64,000 nucleotides of DNA. It comes from Actinomycetes bacterium (lineage in GTDB: Bacteria; Actinomycetota; Acidimicrobiia; Acidimicrobiales; Microtrichaceae). The notes under the pieces were generated by a model that ran no database searches, was not told the origin of the DNA, and worked only from the letters and a program-made list of their open reading frames with translations. Below are positions 49,522 through 58,315 of the stretch, in pieces (position 1 is the first letter of the stretch; every line of letters begins with the position of its first letter). The stretch is taken from assembly GCA_023392475.1 (NCBI GenBank), contig JAEVZA010000122.1:1-64000 (forward strand), in the 5' to 3' direction. Made by a program: the position numbers and the translations under genes.

Positions 49522-50847
49522 TCACTTGGCAGATGCTCGGAGGTCGGAAGTGGTGGTGTCGAGGCAGGTGTAGGTCTTGCCCTTCTGCGGGGATGTCACG
49601 ACGAACTTCGAGTCGTGGATCTTCAGGATCGCGAAGCAGGACTGCTTGCCGAGTTGTGTGTGAGCGGTGGTCCAGTCGATGCCGGGGAGGAGTCCGTCGG
49701 CGGTGTAGTTCGTGTCGGAGTTGATGGTGTCGATCAGCTTCTGGCGATCGAAGCTCGGGCCGGTCTGCTTGAGCCCGTCGACGAACTGCTTGGCGTTGAT
49801 CCAGCCGACGAGACTGTTCTCGTTGACTGGCTTCCCGGCGGAGCTCATCGCGTCCTTGAACTGCTTCAGGGAAGCCGGTTGCGGGTCGGCTTCGAAGGGT
49901 GTCTCGGCGATGTAGACGAACGAACCCTCGAAGAGGTCGCCGTACTCGTCCATCGTCGACTGGTCATAGGAGTTGGGGAGCAGCTGGATCGCGTCGAGCC
50001 CTTGCTTCTTCATCTCCTTGGCGAGGGTCACGACGCCGTTGTTGTCCATGCACGTCGCGACCACGTCGACGCCGGCATCTCGCATCTTCTGTACTTGGAC
50101 GGAGAGGTCGGTGGTGCCGTAGGCGAGGGACGCATCCTTGAACGCAACCGTTGCGCCTGACTCCTTGCCGTAGGTGTCGAAGGACTTCTCGTAGCCCGAG
50201 AGACATCCGGCGGACTGCGGCACGTTGTAGGCGAGCAGTCCCACCTTCTTCCGGCCGTTCTTCTTCACGACGTAGGGGACGGTCTTGCTGGCCTGGCCGA
50301 TGCCAAGGTAGGACCCGGATTGGCCGAACAGGTTCGCCTTGGGGTCCGCCGGGGTGCCGGCCCACTCCTCGTTGATCGCCCAACCGAACGTCGGGACGCC
50401 AGCCTTGACGAGTTGGTCTGCTCCGCTGAAGAGCAGGGTGGCGACGGGCAGGACTGCGAAGACGTTGTCCTGGTCGAGGAGTCCCCGTACCTCACTGGTG
50501 TTGTTGAAGGCCTTGTCGTCGCGCTTCGACGCCAGCACGAGCTTGCGTCCGAACACGCCGCCCTTCGCGTTGACGGTGTCGAAGTAGGCCTGCACCCCGT
50601 CGAACGCGGAGTCGTAGTTCCCGCCGACCGGGTTCGTCACCGACGCGACGCCTCCGACGCGGATCTCGGCGTCGGAGACTCCGGGGACCCCGGTGACCGC
50701 GACGTGCACACCTCCGGTCGACGTCGACGACGGCGTCGTGGTCGTCGATGAACTCGATCCCGATCGCTCAGAGTTGCCGCACGCCACCGCGACCATCGCC
50801 GCCGCTGCCGCGAACACGCCGACCTTCAGCGCCGCGCGAATCTTCAT
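49522..50847 (-). CDS. Branched-chain-type (family I) ABC transporter substrate-binding lipoprotein
   Basis: A 441-residue periplasmic-binding protein. The signal ends AAMVAVACGNS, with the lipid-attached Cys. A Ser/Thr linker follows, then the type I binding fold: EIRVGGVASVTNPVGGNYDS, FDGVQAYFDTVNAKGGVFGR, GVPTFGWAINEEW, KKVGLLAYNVPQSAGC and a second lobe ending in SDTNYTADGLLPGIDW. This group binds amino acids, amides, urea or aromatic acids. No permease or ATPase gene is nearby. A TTTACAC-N12-GTGTAAC site lies 68 bp upstream and a leader hairpin directly before the ribosome-binding site. ATG at 50847 with AGGGGGACC upstream. Confidence 0.85.
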   Translation of the reverse strand: MKIRAALKVGVFAAAAAMVAVACGNSERSGSSSSTTTTPSSTSTGGVHVAVTGVPGVSDAEIRVGGVASVTNPVGGNYDSAFDGVQAYFDTVNAKGGVFGRKLVLASKRDDKAFNNTSEVRGLLDQDNVFAVLPVATLLFSGADQLVKAGVPTFGWAINEEWAGTPADPKANLFGQSGSYLGIGQASKTVPYVVKKNGRKKVGLLAYNVPQSAGCLSGYEKSFDTYGKESGATVAFKDASLAYGTTDLSVQVQKMRDAGVDVVATCMDNNGVVTLAKEMKKQGLDAIQLLPNSYDQSTMDEYGDLFEGSFVYIAETPFEADPQPASLKQFKDAMSSAGKPVNENSLVGWINAKQFVDGLKQTGPSFDRQKLIDTINSDTNYTADGLLPGIDWTTAHTQLGKQSCFAILKIHDSKFVVTSPQKGKTYTCLDTTTSDLRASAK

Positions 50848-50857
50848 GACGGGTCCC

Positions 50858-50885
50858 CCTGGGTTCGTGTCACGCGAACCCCAGG
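50858..50885 (-). promoter_or_regulatory. Leader hairpin before the binding-lipoprotein gene
   Basis: On the transcript strand, CCTGGGGTTCG and CGAACCCAGG pair with one bulged base around CGTGACA. The 3' arm runs directly into the GGGGGACC ribosome-binding site, 10 nt before the ATG. It could limit ribosome access or protect the 5' end. Function is inference. Confidence 0.45.
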
Positions 50886-50914
50886 CGACATTGCCCACGG
50901 GCCGCTGCAACTGG

Positions 50915-50940
50915 TTTACACCAACACCTCTGCGTGTAAC
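50915..50940. promoter_or_regulatory. Operator-like site TTTACAC-N12-GTGTAAC
   Basis: TTTACAC (50915-50921), 12 nt, GTGTAAC (50934-50940). The arms and the spacing match the site at 53160-53185, which lies between a TetR gene and its divergent neighbour. It is 68 bp upstream of the binding lipoprotein start. Confidence 0.65.
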
Positions 50941-51024
50941 GTCGCGGTCCCTACCCACCCGATACCCGGGTGAGCACCTGATACCACGACCCGTTGGCTC
51001 GCTCGTCGAGCTGCATCGGCGGTC

Positions 51025-52239
51025 TCAGGTGGTCACCGGGAGCGACTCCCAGCCTCGAACGGTCGATGTGTGGGCCCGGACCGCCCGGGACCAGTCCACC
51101 TCCCATGTCGGGAACCGGGCGAGCACCTCCTCGAGGGCGACGCGACCTTCCAGTCGCGCGAGGGCGGCGCCGAGGCAGAAATGGATGCCGTGACCGAATG
51201 CCACGTGGTGGTCGATGCGTCGCCGTACATCGAAGTGGTCCGGGTTCGCGAACCGCCGCTCGTCACGGTTCGCGGCAGCGGTCAGGAGCAGGACCGCACT
51301 TCCAGCGGGGACGGTCTGCCCGTGCAGCTCGACGTCGCTGGCAACCCAGCGTGCCTGTACCGGCGATGGCGATTCGTATCGAAGGAGCTCCTCGACGGCG
51401 CCAGGGATGAGGGAGGCGTCAGCCACGAGGTCGGCGCGCTGTTCTGGGTGGTCGGCAAGCACCTTCCCGGTCCAGCCGATCAAGCGCGTCGTGGTCTCGT
51501 TGCCGGCCGCCGCCAGCAGCCCGACCATCGTCAGTAGCTCGTCCCGGCGCAGCCGCCTCCTGACGCCGGTGTCGTCGTCGAACTCGGCGTGCAGGAGCTC
51601 CGTCATCAGGTCGTCCGACGGGTGATCGGCGCGCCAGTCGAGGTAGCTGTCGAAACGCCCGTCGGTCAGGTCGTGTTCCGGCCCCGATGTCGGCATCTCG
51701 CCCGTGTCCAGGCGCAGCCCGGCGTCGATGCGGTCCCGGACGGCCTCCTGGTCTGATTCCGGGATGCCGAGCAGCATGCCGATGGTTCGCATCGGCATCT
51801 GCGCGCCGAGGTCCGCCACGAAGTCGAAGCCACCGGCGCCCACCCGCTGATCGAGCACGTCAGCGCAGTAGTCGCGTACCTGCTGCTCGATGCGTGCCAT
51901 CCGTCTGGGCGTGAACACCCGACTGAGGATCGACCGGTGCAGATCGTGGAGCGGCGGATCCTCGAAGATGAACAAGCCAGGAGGGACCTCCCACTCGGTG
52001 CGGATGAGCTCGAGCACCGTGCCGCGACTCGACTGGAACACGGGCCAGTCGACCGATGCGCGTTCCACGTCGTCGAAGCGGCTCAGGGCGTAGAACCCGA
52101 GTTCCGGGTTCTCGTAGAGCGGGGCCTCGTCGCGGAGCCGCTTGAACGTCGGGTATGGATCCGCGTCCAGATCGAAGTCGTAGGGGTCGTAGTAGAGGTC
52201 GATCACCGTCGCCACGTCTCGTCGGTCTCGCCGCGTCAC
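51025..52239 (-). CDS. Cytochrome P450 (paralogue of the one at 13041)
   Basis: A 404-residue P450 with I-helix LLAAAGNETTTRLIGWTGKV, K-helix EELLRYES and heme loop FGHGIHFCLGAALARLEGR. It shares the YYDPYD..DADPYP N-terminus and the TSTVRGWE.LPV end with the P450 at 13041-14243, so both probably accept similar substrates. The GTG at 52239 overlaps the stop of the PF10118 gene by 4 nt, so the two are co-translated from the TetR-controlled promoter at 53160. No ferredoxin gene is linked. Confidence 0.9.
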   Translation of the reverse strand: MTRRDRRDVATVIDLYYDPYDFDLDADPYPTFKRLRDEAPLYENPELGFYALSRFDDVERASVDWPVFQSSRGTVLELIRTEWEVPPGLFIFEDPPLHDLHRSILSRVFTPRRMARIEQQVRDYCADVLDQRVGAGGFDFVADLGAQMPMRTIGMLLGIPESDQEAVRDRIDAGLRLDTGEMPTSGPEHDLTDGRFDSYLDWRADHPSDDLMTELLHAEFDDDTGVRRRLRRDELLTMVGLLAAAGNETTTRLIGWTGKVLADHPEQRADLVADASLIPGAVEELLRYESPSPVQARWVASDVELHGQTVPAGSAVLLLTAAANRDERRFANPDHFDVRRRIDHHVAFGHGIHFCLGAALARLEGRVALEEVLARFPTWEVDWSRAVRAHTSTVRGWESLPVTT

Positions 52240-53150
52240 CCGTCGAGATGCACTCCTGCGTAGGTCGCGACGTCGCTCCCGGCGTCATAGGCCCGGTGCC
52301 ACTCGTCAGCCCACGCAGGCAGCGGTTCGTTCGCCGGGTTGTGGCGAGGCGTCTGAGCCAGCGACTCACGCCAGAGCATCGTGAACAGATCCCGGCCCCG
52401 TACATGACCGAGCATCGAGCGGCCCGCCCGGGATCGACGACCCCCCGGGATGCGATCACCGAGCTCCGACAGGTACAACCCCGACGGCGAGATGACGCGA
52501 GCGTCGATGTGGCGATCCTCCGCCGGCACGTGCTCCTCGAAGTCGTCGAGGATCAGGTTGTAGATCCTCGACACGTGGTCGAACACCTTCGGAGCGCGGC
52601 GGATGCGGTACCACGGATCCGGCGTGACGTCGTGATGGATCAGCAGCGCGGAACTGCGATGTTCGATCTCCTCCACGAAATGCCACAGCAGCAACGTGCC
52701 GATGCGTTCGTCGCCGCCGTCGAACAGCGCTCGACGGTTGTCGAGGACCATCTTGAACAACGGGGTGAAGGTGGCTTCGAGGTTGGCGATGTAGGCGAGG
52801 TGGAACTCGACCGGTTCACGGTCGAGCAACCTGTCGAACTCGGCTTGCGCCGTGTCGAGCGTTCCCTGCAGGTCCGGGTAACGGCTGATCAACGCCTTGG
52901 CGTGCGCACGATGGGCACGTGCGTGCTGCGCCTCCTGGCGGACGAAGAGTTCAGCCTCCTCGGCGACCGCGGCGCTCTTGAAGCGGCCTTCGGCCTGCCG
53001 GGTCGCCGACACGATGTAACGCTCGAACGCGATGGCCAGGAACGTGAACACGTTGCCGAACAGCCCGAAGCTCGCGTTCGCTGGCTGCCATTGGAACGGG
53101 ACCGTCTCGTCGATGCCGAACGTCGGTCGCCGGACGGTGAGGTGCGCCAC
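52236..53150 (-). CDS. PF10118-family protein (called metal-dependent hydrolase) with a diiron-type ligand pattern
   Basis: A 304-residue all-helical protein. Four helices carry Glu43 (AFERYIV), Glu73 and His76 (RQEAQHARAH), Glu125 (ANLEATFTP), and Glu161 and His164 (VEEIEHRSS). The E / ExxH / E / ExxH pattern with spacings of about 30 and 36 is that of ferritin-like diiron carboxylate proteins. The family name suggests hydrolysis, but this pattern fits oxygen-dependent chemistry better (inference). GTG start 10 bp from the operator 53160-53185; the P450 gene follows with a 4-nt overlap. Three more family members lie within 12 kb. Confidence 0.82.
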   Translation of the reverse strand: MAHLTVRRPTFGIDETVPFQWQPANASFGLFGNVFTFLAIAFERYIVSATRQAEGRFKSAAVAEEAELFVRQEAQHARAHRAHAKALISRYPDLQGTLDTAQAEFDRLLDREPVEFHLAYIANLEATFTPLFKMVLDNRRALFDGGDERIGTLLLWHFVEEIEHRSSALLIHHDVTPDPWYRIRRAPKVFDHVSRIYNLILDDFEEHVPAEDRHIDARVISPSGLYLSELGDRIPGGRRSRAGRSMLGHVRGRDLFTMLWRESLAQTPRHNPANEPLPAWADEWHRAYDAGSDVATYAGVHLDG

Positions 53151-53159
53151 CCGTTCACA

Positions 53160-53185
53160 TTTACACTCACGTGTGGCAGTGTAAA
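53160..53185. promoter_or_regulatory. Operator TTTACACT-N10-AGTGTAAA between divergent TetR and PF10118 genes
   Basis: Perfect 8-bp arms TTTACACT (53160-53167) and AGTGTAAA (53178-53185). It fills the 39-bp gap between the GTG of the PF10118 gene (53150) and that of the TetR gene (53190), so it must overlap both promoters. The TetR transcript would have a leader of only a few bases. A second site with the same arms and spacing is at 50915-50940. Confidence 0.8.
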
Positions 53186-53189
53186 CCCC

Positions 53190-53774
53190 GTGACCTCACC
53201 CGTTGAGCTGTCCACCCGTGTCCGGATCCTCGAAGCAACCCTCGCTGTGCTGAGCAGCTCCGGCCCGGAGCGCCTTGCGCTGTCCGACGTCGCTGCGGCG
53301 GCCGGAGTGTCGCGGCCCACCCTCTACCGGTGGTTCGCGTCGAAGGAGGCCCTGCTCGAAGCGTTCGGTCACTACGAGCAGGAGAAGTACGACGGTGGGA
53401 TCGCGGACGCAGTTGCGGGCCTCGACGGCGAAGCACGGCTCGACGCCGTACTCCGGTTCATCGTCGAGTTCCAGCACACCTCGTCGCTGCCCCGCATCCT
53501 GGAACTGGAACCCGAGCACGTCGTGCAGCAGATGAACCGCGTGTTGCCGATCATGCGTGCTCGACTCCGTCAGCACTTCCCCGGTGCGGACGGGCTGATC
53601 GCCGCGTCCGCCGTCGCCCGCATCGCGCTCAGTCACGCCCTGATCCCAGACGATGACCCCGAACTGTTCCTCGCCGAGCTCCGTCACGCTGCCGGCGTCG
53701 ACGCGAAGCGCGCCGGGGCTCCCCATCGGCGCCACCGCCAGCACGATGCGCGACGTACCGGAGGCCGAGCATGA
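53190..53774 (+). CDS. TetR-family regulator, probable repressor of the PF10118-P450 operon
   Basis: A 194-residue regulator with the helix-turn-helix LALSDVAAAAGVSRPTLYRW (about residues 30-50) followed by FASKEALLEAFG. The ligand domain is not recognisable. The GTG at 53190 lies 4 bp after a perfect operator, so it almost certainly controls itself and the divergent PF10118-P450 operon. The matching site at 50915 adds the binding lipoprotein. It overlaps the next gene by 4 nt. Confidence 0.86.
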   Translation: MTSPVELSTRVRILEATLAVLSSSGPERLALSDVAAAAGVSRPTLYRWFASKEALLEAFGHYEQEKYDGGIADAVAGLDGEARLDAVLRFIVEFQHTSSLPRILELEPEHVVQQMNRVLPIMRARLRQHFPGADGLIAASAVARIALSHALIPDDDPELFLAELRHAAGVDAKRAGAPHRRHRQHDARRTGGRA

Positions 53775-54325
53775 ACCCGACGTGGCATCGCCGGCTCACC
53801 CAGCTGTTCCTGGTGTTCAACTCGCTGTTCTGGCTGCCATGGGGTCTCATCAACCTGATCTGGCCCACGTCGTGGTCGGGTGACGTCATCCAGAACCTCG
53901 ACGTGTACGACCTCTCACACGCCGTCGCGCGCACCGAGGTCCGAGCGATGTACGGCGGGCTCCAGATGGCGATCGGTGCGTTCGCGCTGCTCGGCGCGCT
54001 TCGCCCCCGTTACCGAGACGCCGCGTTGACGTTCTTCGTGCTCGCCCTCACGGGTCTCGCTGCCTGTCGGTTCGCTGGCATGCTCGCCGAGGGCGACGGC
54101 ACCTACCTGTCGTTCGGTGCCGACATCCCACCCGGCCGCTACAACCAGAGCGGACTCGCCATGTACGAGCTGCCCAACATGATCCTCGCCTGGGCGCTGT
54201 TGCTCACTCGCCCACGACGACGTCCTGAATCGGAGTCCGAGGAAGTCCAACACCTTCGGACAGAGAACGCAGTGCTCCGGGAAGAGTTGAACGCACGAAG
54301 CCCGACTGCGACCGATACGGCGTGA
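53771..54325 (+). CDS. DUF4345 family membrane protein
   Basis: A 184-residue protein with four predicted transmembrane helices (about 8-30, 62-82, 88-108, 132-150). The DUF4345 signature TEVRAMYGGLQMAIGAFALL lies in the middle, and a charged coiled tail (SESEEVQHLRTENAVLREEL) closes the chain. The family's role is unknown. The ATG overlaps the TetR stop by 4 nt, so it is in the same regulon. Confidence 0.75.
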   Translation: MNPTWHRRLTQLFLVFNSLFWLPWGLINLIWPTSWSGDVIQNLDVYDLSHAVARTEVRAMYGGLQMAIGAFALLGALRPRYRDAALTFFVLALTGLAACRFAGMLAEGDGTYLSFGADIPPGRYNQSGLAMYELPNMILAWALLLTRPRRRPESESEEVQHLRTENAVLREELNARSPTATDTA

Positions 54326-54421
54326 CGGGCCAGAAGTTGTGTCCCGGCCAGGCGCACGAGAACTAGCCTGCGGAACAAAGTTTGAAATCTGGGTCGACCC
54401 TGGAGCGGACGAGAGGCCGGA

Positions 54422-55000
54422 GTGAAGCGTCTCCCCGACGGAATGCGAGAAAGGATCCTGAGCGCGGCGGAGCTAATTGCAGAACGGGGGCTCGACGGCA
54501 CCAAGATCGAGGACGTCGCGGAGACCACGGGTGTCCCCAAGGCGACGCTCTACTACTACTTCGACGGCAAGGAGGACATCCTCGCCTTTCTGTTCACGGA
54601 GATTCTCCAAGAGGTGCAGATCGGCGTGCAGGCCGCGATGGGCTCGGACGGCACCGCGGCCGACCGACTCGCTCGAGTGGTCGCTGCGCATATCGACGTG
54701 GTCGAGCGGTACCCCGCGGCTAGCCGGGCTCTGCAGTTCGACCTCGGCCGGGCGGCCCGCATCCCTCGCATCGCCGAGCTGACGCAGTCGACCTACGTCG
54801 TGCCCGTCACCGAGCTGCTTGAGGCCGGCGCCGACGACGGGTCGCTGCGGGCGGTGGCGCACCCCCGCGTCGTGGCCACGGCGATCCTCGGCGCCGTGTC
54901 CACCGTGGGCATCAACACGTTGACCGTCGGTAAGACGCGACCGGCGGAGCGGGTCGTCGCCGACGTGCTCGACCTGGTCATGGGAGGGCTCGGCACATGA
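54422..55000 (+). CDS. TetR-family regulator
   Basis: A 192-residue regulator with TKIEDVAETTGVPKATLYYY (helix-turn-helix, about residues 28-47) followed by FDGKEDILAFLFTE. GTG start at 54422. The palindrome GGGTCGACCC at 54391-54400, 21 bp upstream, is a possible but unproven operator. Overlaps the following SDR by 4 nt. Confidence 0.85.
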   Translation: MKRLPDGMRERILSAAELIAERGLDGTKIEDVAETTGVPKATLYYYFDGKEDILAFLFTEILQEVQIGVQAAMGSDGTAADRLARVVAAHIDVVERYPAASRALQFDLGRAARIPRIAELTQSTYVVPVTELLEAGADDGSLRAVAHPRVVATAILGAVSTVGINTLTVGKTRPAERVVADVLDLVMGGLGT

Positions 55001-55713
55001 GCGGTGCACTGGTCGTGGGCGGCGCCAACGGGATCGGGGCGGCGGTGGTCGCCGACCTCGTCGACCGGGGCACGGAGGTCGTGACCTGGGACGTCGACGG
55101 CGACCCGGACGTGGTCGTCGACATCACCGATCCCGACGCGGTCGACCGTGCTGCCGCCGCCACCCTCGACGCCATCGGCCCTCCGGCCGAGGTGACGATC
55201 ACTGCGGGGATCGGCCACTCGGGCGCGCTGCTCGACGTCGGCGTCGACGAGTGGGACCGCGTGATGAACACGAACGCCCGCGGCGTCTGGCTCTCGATGC
55301 GGGCGATGGCCCGCCCGATGCTGGCCGCCGACGGCGGCTCGATCGTGGCCGTCGGCTCGATCAGCGCGCGCCTCGCCGACCGGTCGATGGGTCTCTACTG
55401 CTCGTCCAAGGCCGCGCTCGACATGCTCATCGCCGTCGCCGCGGCCGAGTGGGCGCCGACCGTGCGCGTGAACGGCGTGGCGCCCGGCGTGACCGACACG
55501 CGCATGCTCGGCGGTGCCCCGCTCGACCGCGGCTGGCTCGCCGGCGTGAGCGACCGCACGCCCCTCCGTCGGATCGGGACGCCCGAGGACGTCGCGGAGG
55601 CCGTGCGCGCCCTCCACGCGTCGCGGTGGACCACCGGCGAGGTGCTGGCCAGCGACGGCGGGCTCGCACGGTTCAGCCCGATCAGCCCGATGGGCCCCTA
55701 CCGGTCCCGGTGA
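54997..55713 (+). CDS. Short-chain dehydrogenase/reductase
   Basis: A 238-residue SDR with VGGANGIG, a WDVDGD segment after strand 2 (NAD-type), TITAGIGHSG in place of NNAG, AVGSISARLADRS with the catalytic Ser and YCSSKAAL with Tyr and Lys. The ATG overlaps the TetR stop. It converges with the PF10118 pseudogene (53 bp apart). Confidence 0.84.
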   Translation: MSGALVVGGANGIGAAVVADLVDRGTEVVTWDVDGDPDVVVDITDPDAVDRAAAATLDAIGPPAEVTITAGIGHSGALLDVGVDEWDRVMNTNARGVWLSMRAMARPMLAADGGSIVAVGSISARLADRSMGLYCSSKAALDMLIAVAAAEWAPTVRVNGVAPGVTDTRMLGGAPLDRGWLAGVSDRTPLRRIGTPEDVAEAVRALHASRWTTGEVLASDGGLARFSPISPMGPYRSR

Positions 55714-55766
55714 GCCGGTCGACCGAGCTCCGGGGGGCCGGAGCCGGTCGCTCAGGAGCCGGTCGT

Positions 55767-56580
55767 TCAGGAGTAGAGCGCCAGGGTCCGCTCGTAGCCC
55801 GCGGGGGCCGGCACCGCGGCCGGGTCGTAGGTGGGATCCTCGATCCAGCCGAGGTTTGGCGGCCCCGAGGTCCCCGATCGCCAGCCACACCGCCAGCTCG
55901 TCCGCCTCCGACGCCGCCCGCTCGTCGGGTGACATCGGGGCGCGGTCGACCTCGAACAGGTGGGACGCCGCCGCTCCGGCGTGACCGCCGCAGTGGCCGC
56001 GGGCCCACACACCGACCGTTCGGCGCAGCGCGAACGCCCGCTCCGGACCGCAGATGCGCTGCATCACGTCGTGGACGACGCTGCGGTGCTCGAACTCCTC
56101 GGCGAGGTGCCACGTCCACAGACGCATGATCTCGGAGTCCCGGTCGCCGCAGAGCTCGGCCATGTGGCCGTCCAACCAGCCGGCCGCGAGTGCCGGGCCG
56201 GAGGACTCGAACCCCTCGCCGTAGGCGAGGTTCCACTCGAGGTCGTTCGACGTGAAAAGCCCGTCCAGATCGGCCTCGAAACGCCGCCTCGTACTCGCGG
56301 ATCCGGGGGTAGCCCTTGGCGGCGACTATCTCCATGTACTCGTTGTGGAAGCGGTAGTGCCCTCCTGCGGGTTGAACACCGAGATGTCGTCGAGCAGGGC
56401 CGCGTCCCGCACCGGGTCGAGCTCCCGCTTGGCGCGGCGCAGCAGCTTGATCAGGTAGCGCTCGATCGGGGCCGGGATGATCGCCCCGCCGTTGATGACG
56501 TTGCACACCGCGGCCCGGTCACCCCAGTGGGGCACGGCGCCGAGGATGTCGAACCGGGGGTGTCGGACCTGCAGGACCTC
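55767..56580 (-). pseudogene. PF10118-family gene broken by three frameshifts
   Basis: The parts appear in order on three frames. APIERYLIKLLRR, with the first Glu, is in the 56326-56535 frame. The frame shifts near 56360 to HYRFHNEYMEIVAAKGYPRI and again near 56275 to DLDGLFTSNDLEWNLAYGEG, HLAEEFEHRSVVHDVMQRI. A third shift near 55860 leads to LGWIEDPTYDPAAVPAPAGY and the stop at 55767. The second ligand set (EEFEHRS) is intact. The sequence diverges clearly from the other three copies. The start is unclear; it sits just after the stop of the amidohydrolase (56582). Sequencing error in GC runs is an alternative to true decay. Confidence 0.8.
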
Positions 56581-56581
56581 C

Positions 56582-58315
56582 TCAGCGGGCGCCGCGAACG
56601 AGCCGACCGGGCAGCTCGTCGGTGCGCTCGTCGCGATCGATGGTCTGCACGCCGCCGACGAAGGTCGCGACGTAGCCGGCGGAACGCTGGACCAGGCGGC
56701 CGGCGCCCCCGGGGAGGTCGTGGACCTGCTCCGGCCGCAGCAGCCTGAGCCCGTCGAAGTCGATCACGTTGAGGTCCGCCCGCCTCCCCGGCGCGACGAC
56801 CCCCCGGTCGCCGAGTCCGTACAGCGACGCGGTGTCGCTCGTGATCCGCCGGACGGCCGCCTCGAGGGACAGGCGCCGACCGCGTGAGCGGTCACGGGCC
56901 CAGTGCGAGAGCATATAGGTGTTCACGCTGGCGTCGCACACCAGGCCGACGTGGGCCCCGGCGTCGCCCAGACCCTGCACGGACAAGGGGTCCTCCATCA
57001 TCCCGAGCAGCCCGTCGTAGCAGTCGTCGCCGTAGTTCAGCAGCGGCCAGAGCAGGAATTCGCGACCGTCGTCGTCGAGCATCGAGTCGTAGGCGACGGC
57101 CCAGGGATCGATGCCCTCCCGTCGGGAGATCGCCCGGATGCTCCGCTCGGGACCGGGCTCGTAGTCGAGGGCATCGCCCAGCGCGTACACGTGGTCGAGG
57201 GCGCGCCGACCGATCTGGTCCATCAGGAACGTCGGGTCGAACTCGGGCTCCTCGCCCAGGATCCGACGCCGGACGTCGGGGTCGTGCATGCGGGCGACCC
57301 GTTCGGCGAGCGGCAGGTGCTGCAGCTCGTCGCGGTAGGTCGGACGGTACTGGAACGGGTTGAGCTTGGATTGGTGCCCGAGCAGGACGCCGAAGCAGCG
57401 GTTGCCGACCTGCGGTCGGAGATCGGCGCCCCGGGCGTTCGCGGCGCGCGCCGCGTCGAACCACGGCTGCCAGTGACCGACCTCGGGTCGCTCCATCACG
57501 AGGAAGGTGATCGGACGGCGGCTCGCCTCGCCCTGTCGGACGAGCCACTCGAGCTCGACCTCCATGGCTCCGGCGACGTCGCCGGTGATCTCGCCGCCCA
57601 CACCCGCGGGCACCACCTGGAACACGCCCGCATCCGCCTCGACCATCGCGCCGAGGATCGCCGCCAGCTCGTCCTCCGGTGCGAACGTGCCCGGTACTGG
57701 GTTGCCGCGGATGTCGCGGTGCCAGGCCGTCCGACCGGTCGAGAACCCGAGCGCCCCGGCAGCCAGACCCTCCTGGACGATCTTGCACATCGCCTCGAGC
57801 TCGACCTCGGTCGCGTCGTCGTGGCACCGCTCGCCCATGACGTACGCTCGGACGGCGGCGTGGGGGACGTGCGTGCCGACGTCGATCGCGAGCCGTCGCC
57901 GCTCGAGTGCGTCCAGGTACTCGGGGAAGCTCTCCCACTCCCAGCGGATGCCCTCCGAGAGCGCGGAGCCCGGGATGTCCTCGACCCCCTCCATCAGCTC
58001 GATGAGGTCGGTCTCGTGACCGGGGCGCACCGGGGCGAAGCCGACGCCGCAGTTCCCCACGACCGCGGTGGTCACCCCGTGCCAGCACGACGGCGTCAGG
58101 TCGTCGTCCCAGGTGACCTGTCCGTCGTAGTGGGTGTGGATGTCGACGAACCCGGGTGTGACGACAGCCCCCGACGCGTCGACCGTCCGTCGGGCCCGCC
58201 CGTCGCACCGGCCGACGTCGGTGATCACGCCGTCGCTCACGGCGACGTCCGCCGTCCGCGGCGGGCCCCCTGTGCCGTCGACGACGGTGCCGCCCCGGAT
58301 CACGAGGTCGTGCAC
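56582..58315 (-). CDS. Amidohydrolase of the N-acyl-D-amino-acid deacylase family
   Basis: A 577-residue amidohydrolase-3-type enzyme. It begins VHDLVIRGGTVVDGTGGPPR, has the metal motif GFVDIHTHYDGQVTWD (about residue 60), GNCGVGFAPVRPG and, near the C-terminus, SLEAAVRRITSDTASLYGLG followed by ADLNVIDFD. This is the pattern of D-aminoacylases/dihydroorotase-like enzymes that cleave N-acyl or cyclic amide bonds; the substrate is unknown. The GTG at 58315 has GAGGGGGACC immediately upstream and lies inside the end of the monooxygenase gene (16-nt overlap), so the two are co-translated. Confidence 0.85.
   Translation of the reverse strand: MHDLVIRGGTVVDGTGGPPRTADVAVSDGVITDVGRCDGRARRTVDASGAVVTPGFVDIHTHYDGQVTWDDDLTPSCWHGVTTAVVGNCGVGFAPVRPGHETDLIELMEGVEDIPGSALSEGIRWEWESFPEYLDALERRRLAIDVGTHVPHAAVRAYVMGERCHDDATEVELEAMCKIVQEGLAAGALGFSTGRTAWHRDIRGNPVPGTFAPEDELAAILGAMVEADAGVFQVVPAGVGGEITGDVAGAMEVELEWLVRQGEASRRPITFLVMERPEVGHWQPWFDAARAANARGADLRPQVGNRCFGVLLGHQSKLNPFQYRPTYRDELQHLPLAERVARMHDPDVRRRILGEEPEFDPTFLMDQIGRRALDHVYALGDALDYEPGPERSIRAISRREGIDPWAVAYDSMLDDDGREFLLWPLLNYGDDCYDGLLGMMEDPLSVQGLGDAGAHVGLVCDASVNTYMLSHWARDRSRGRRLSLEAAVRRITSDTASLYGLGDRGVVAPGRRADLNVIDFDGLRLLRPEQVHDLPGGAGRLVQRSAGYVATFVGGVQTIDRDERTDELPGRLVRGAR

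Noticed and set aside
54391..54400. GGGTCGACCC palindrome before the TetR gene at 54422.
   Set aside because: A single 10-bp GC-rich palindrome without a second copy; mentioned in the gene entry but not listed as an operator.
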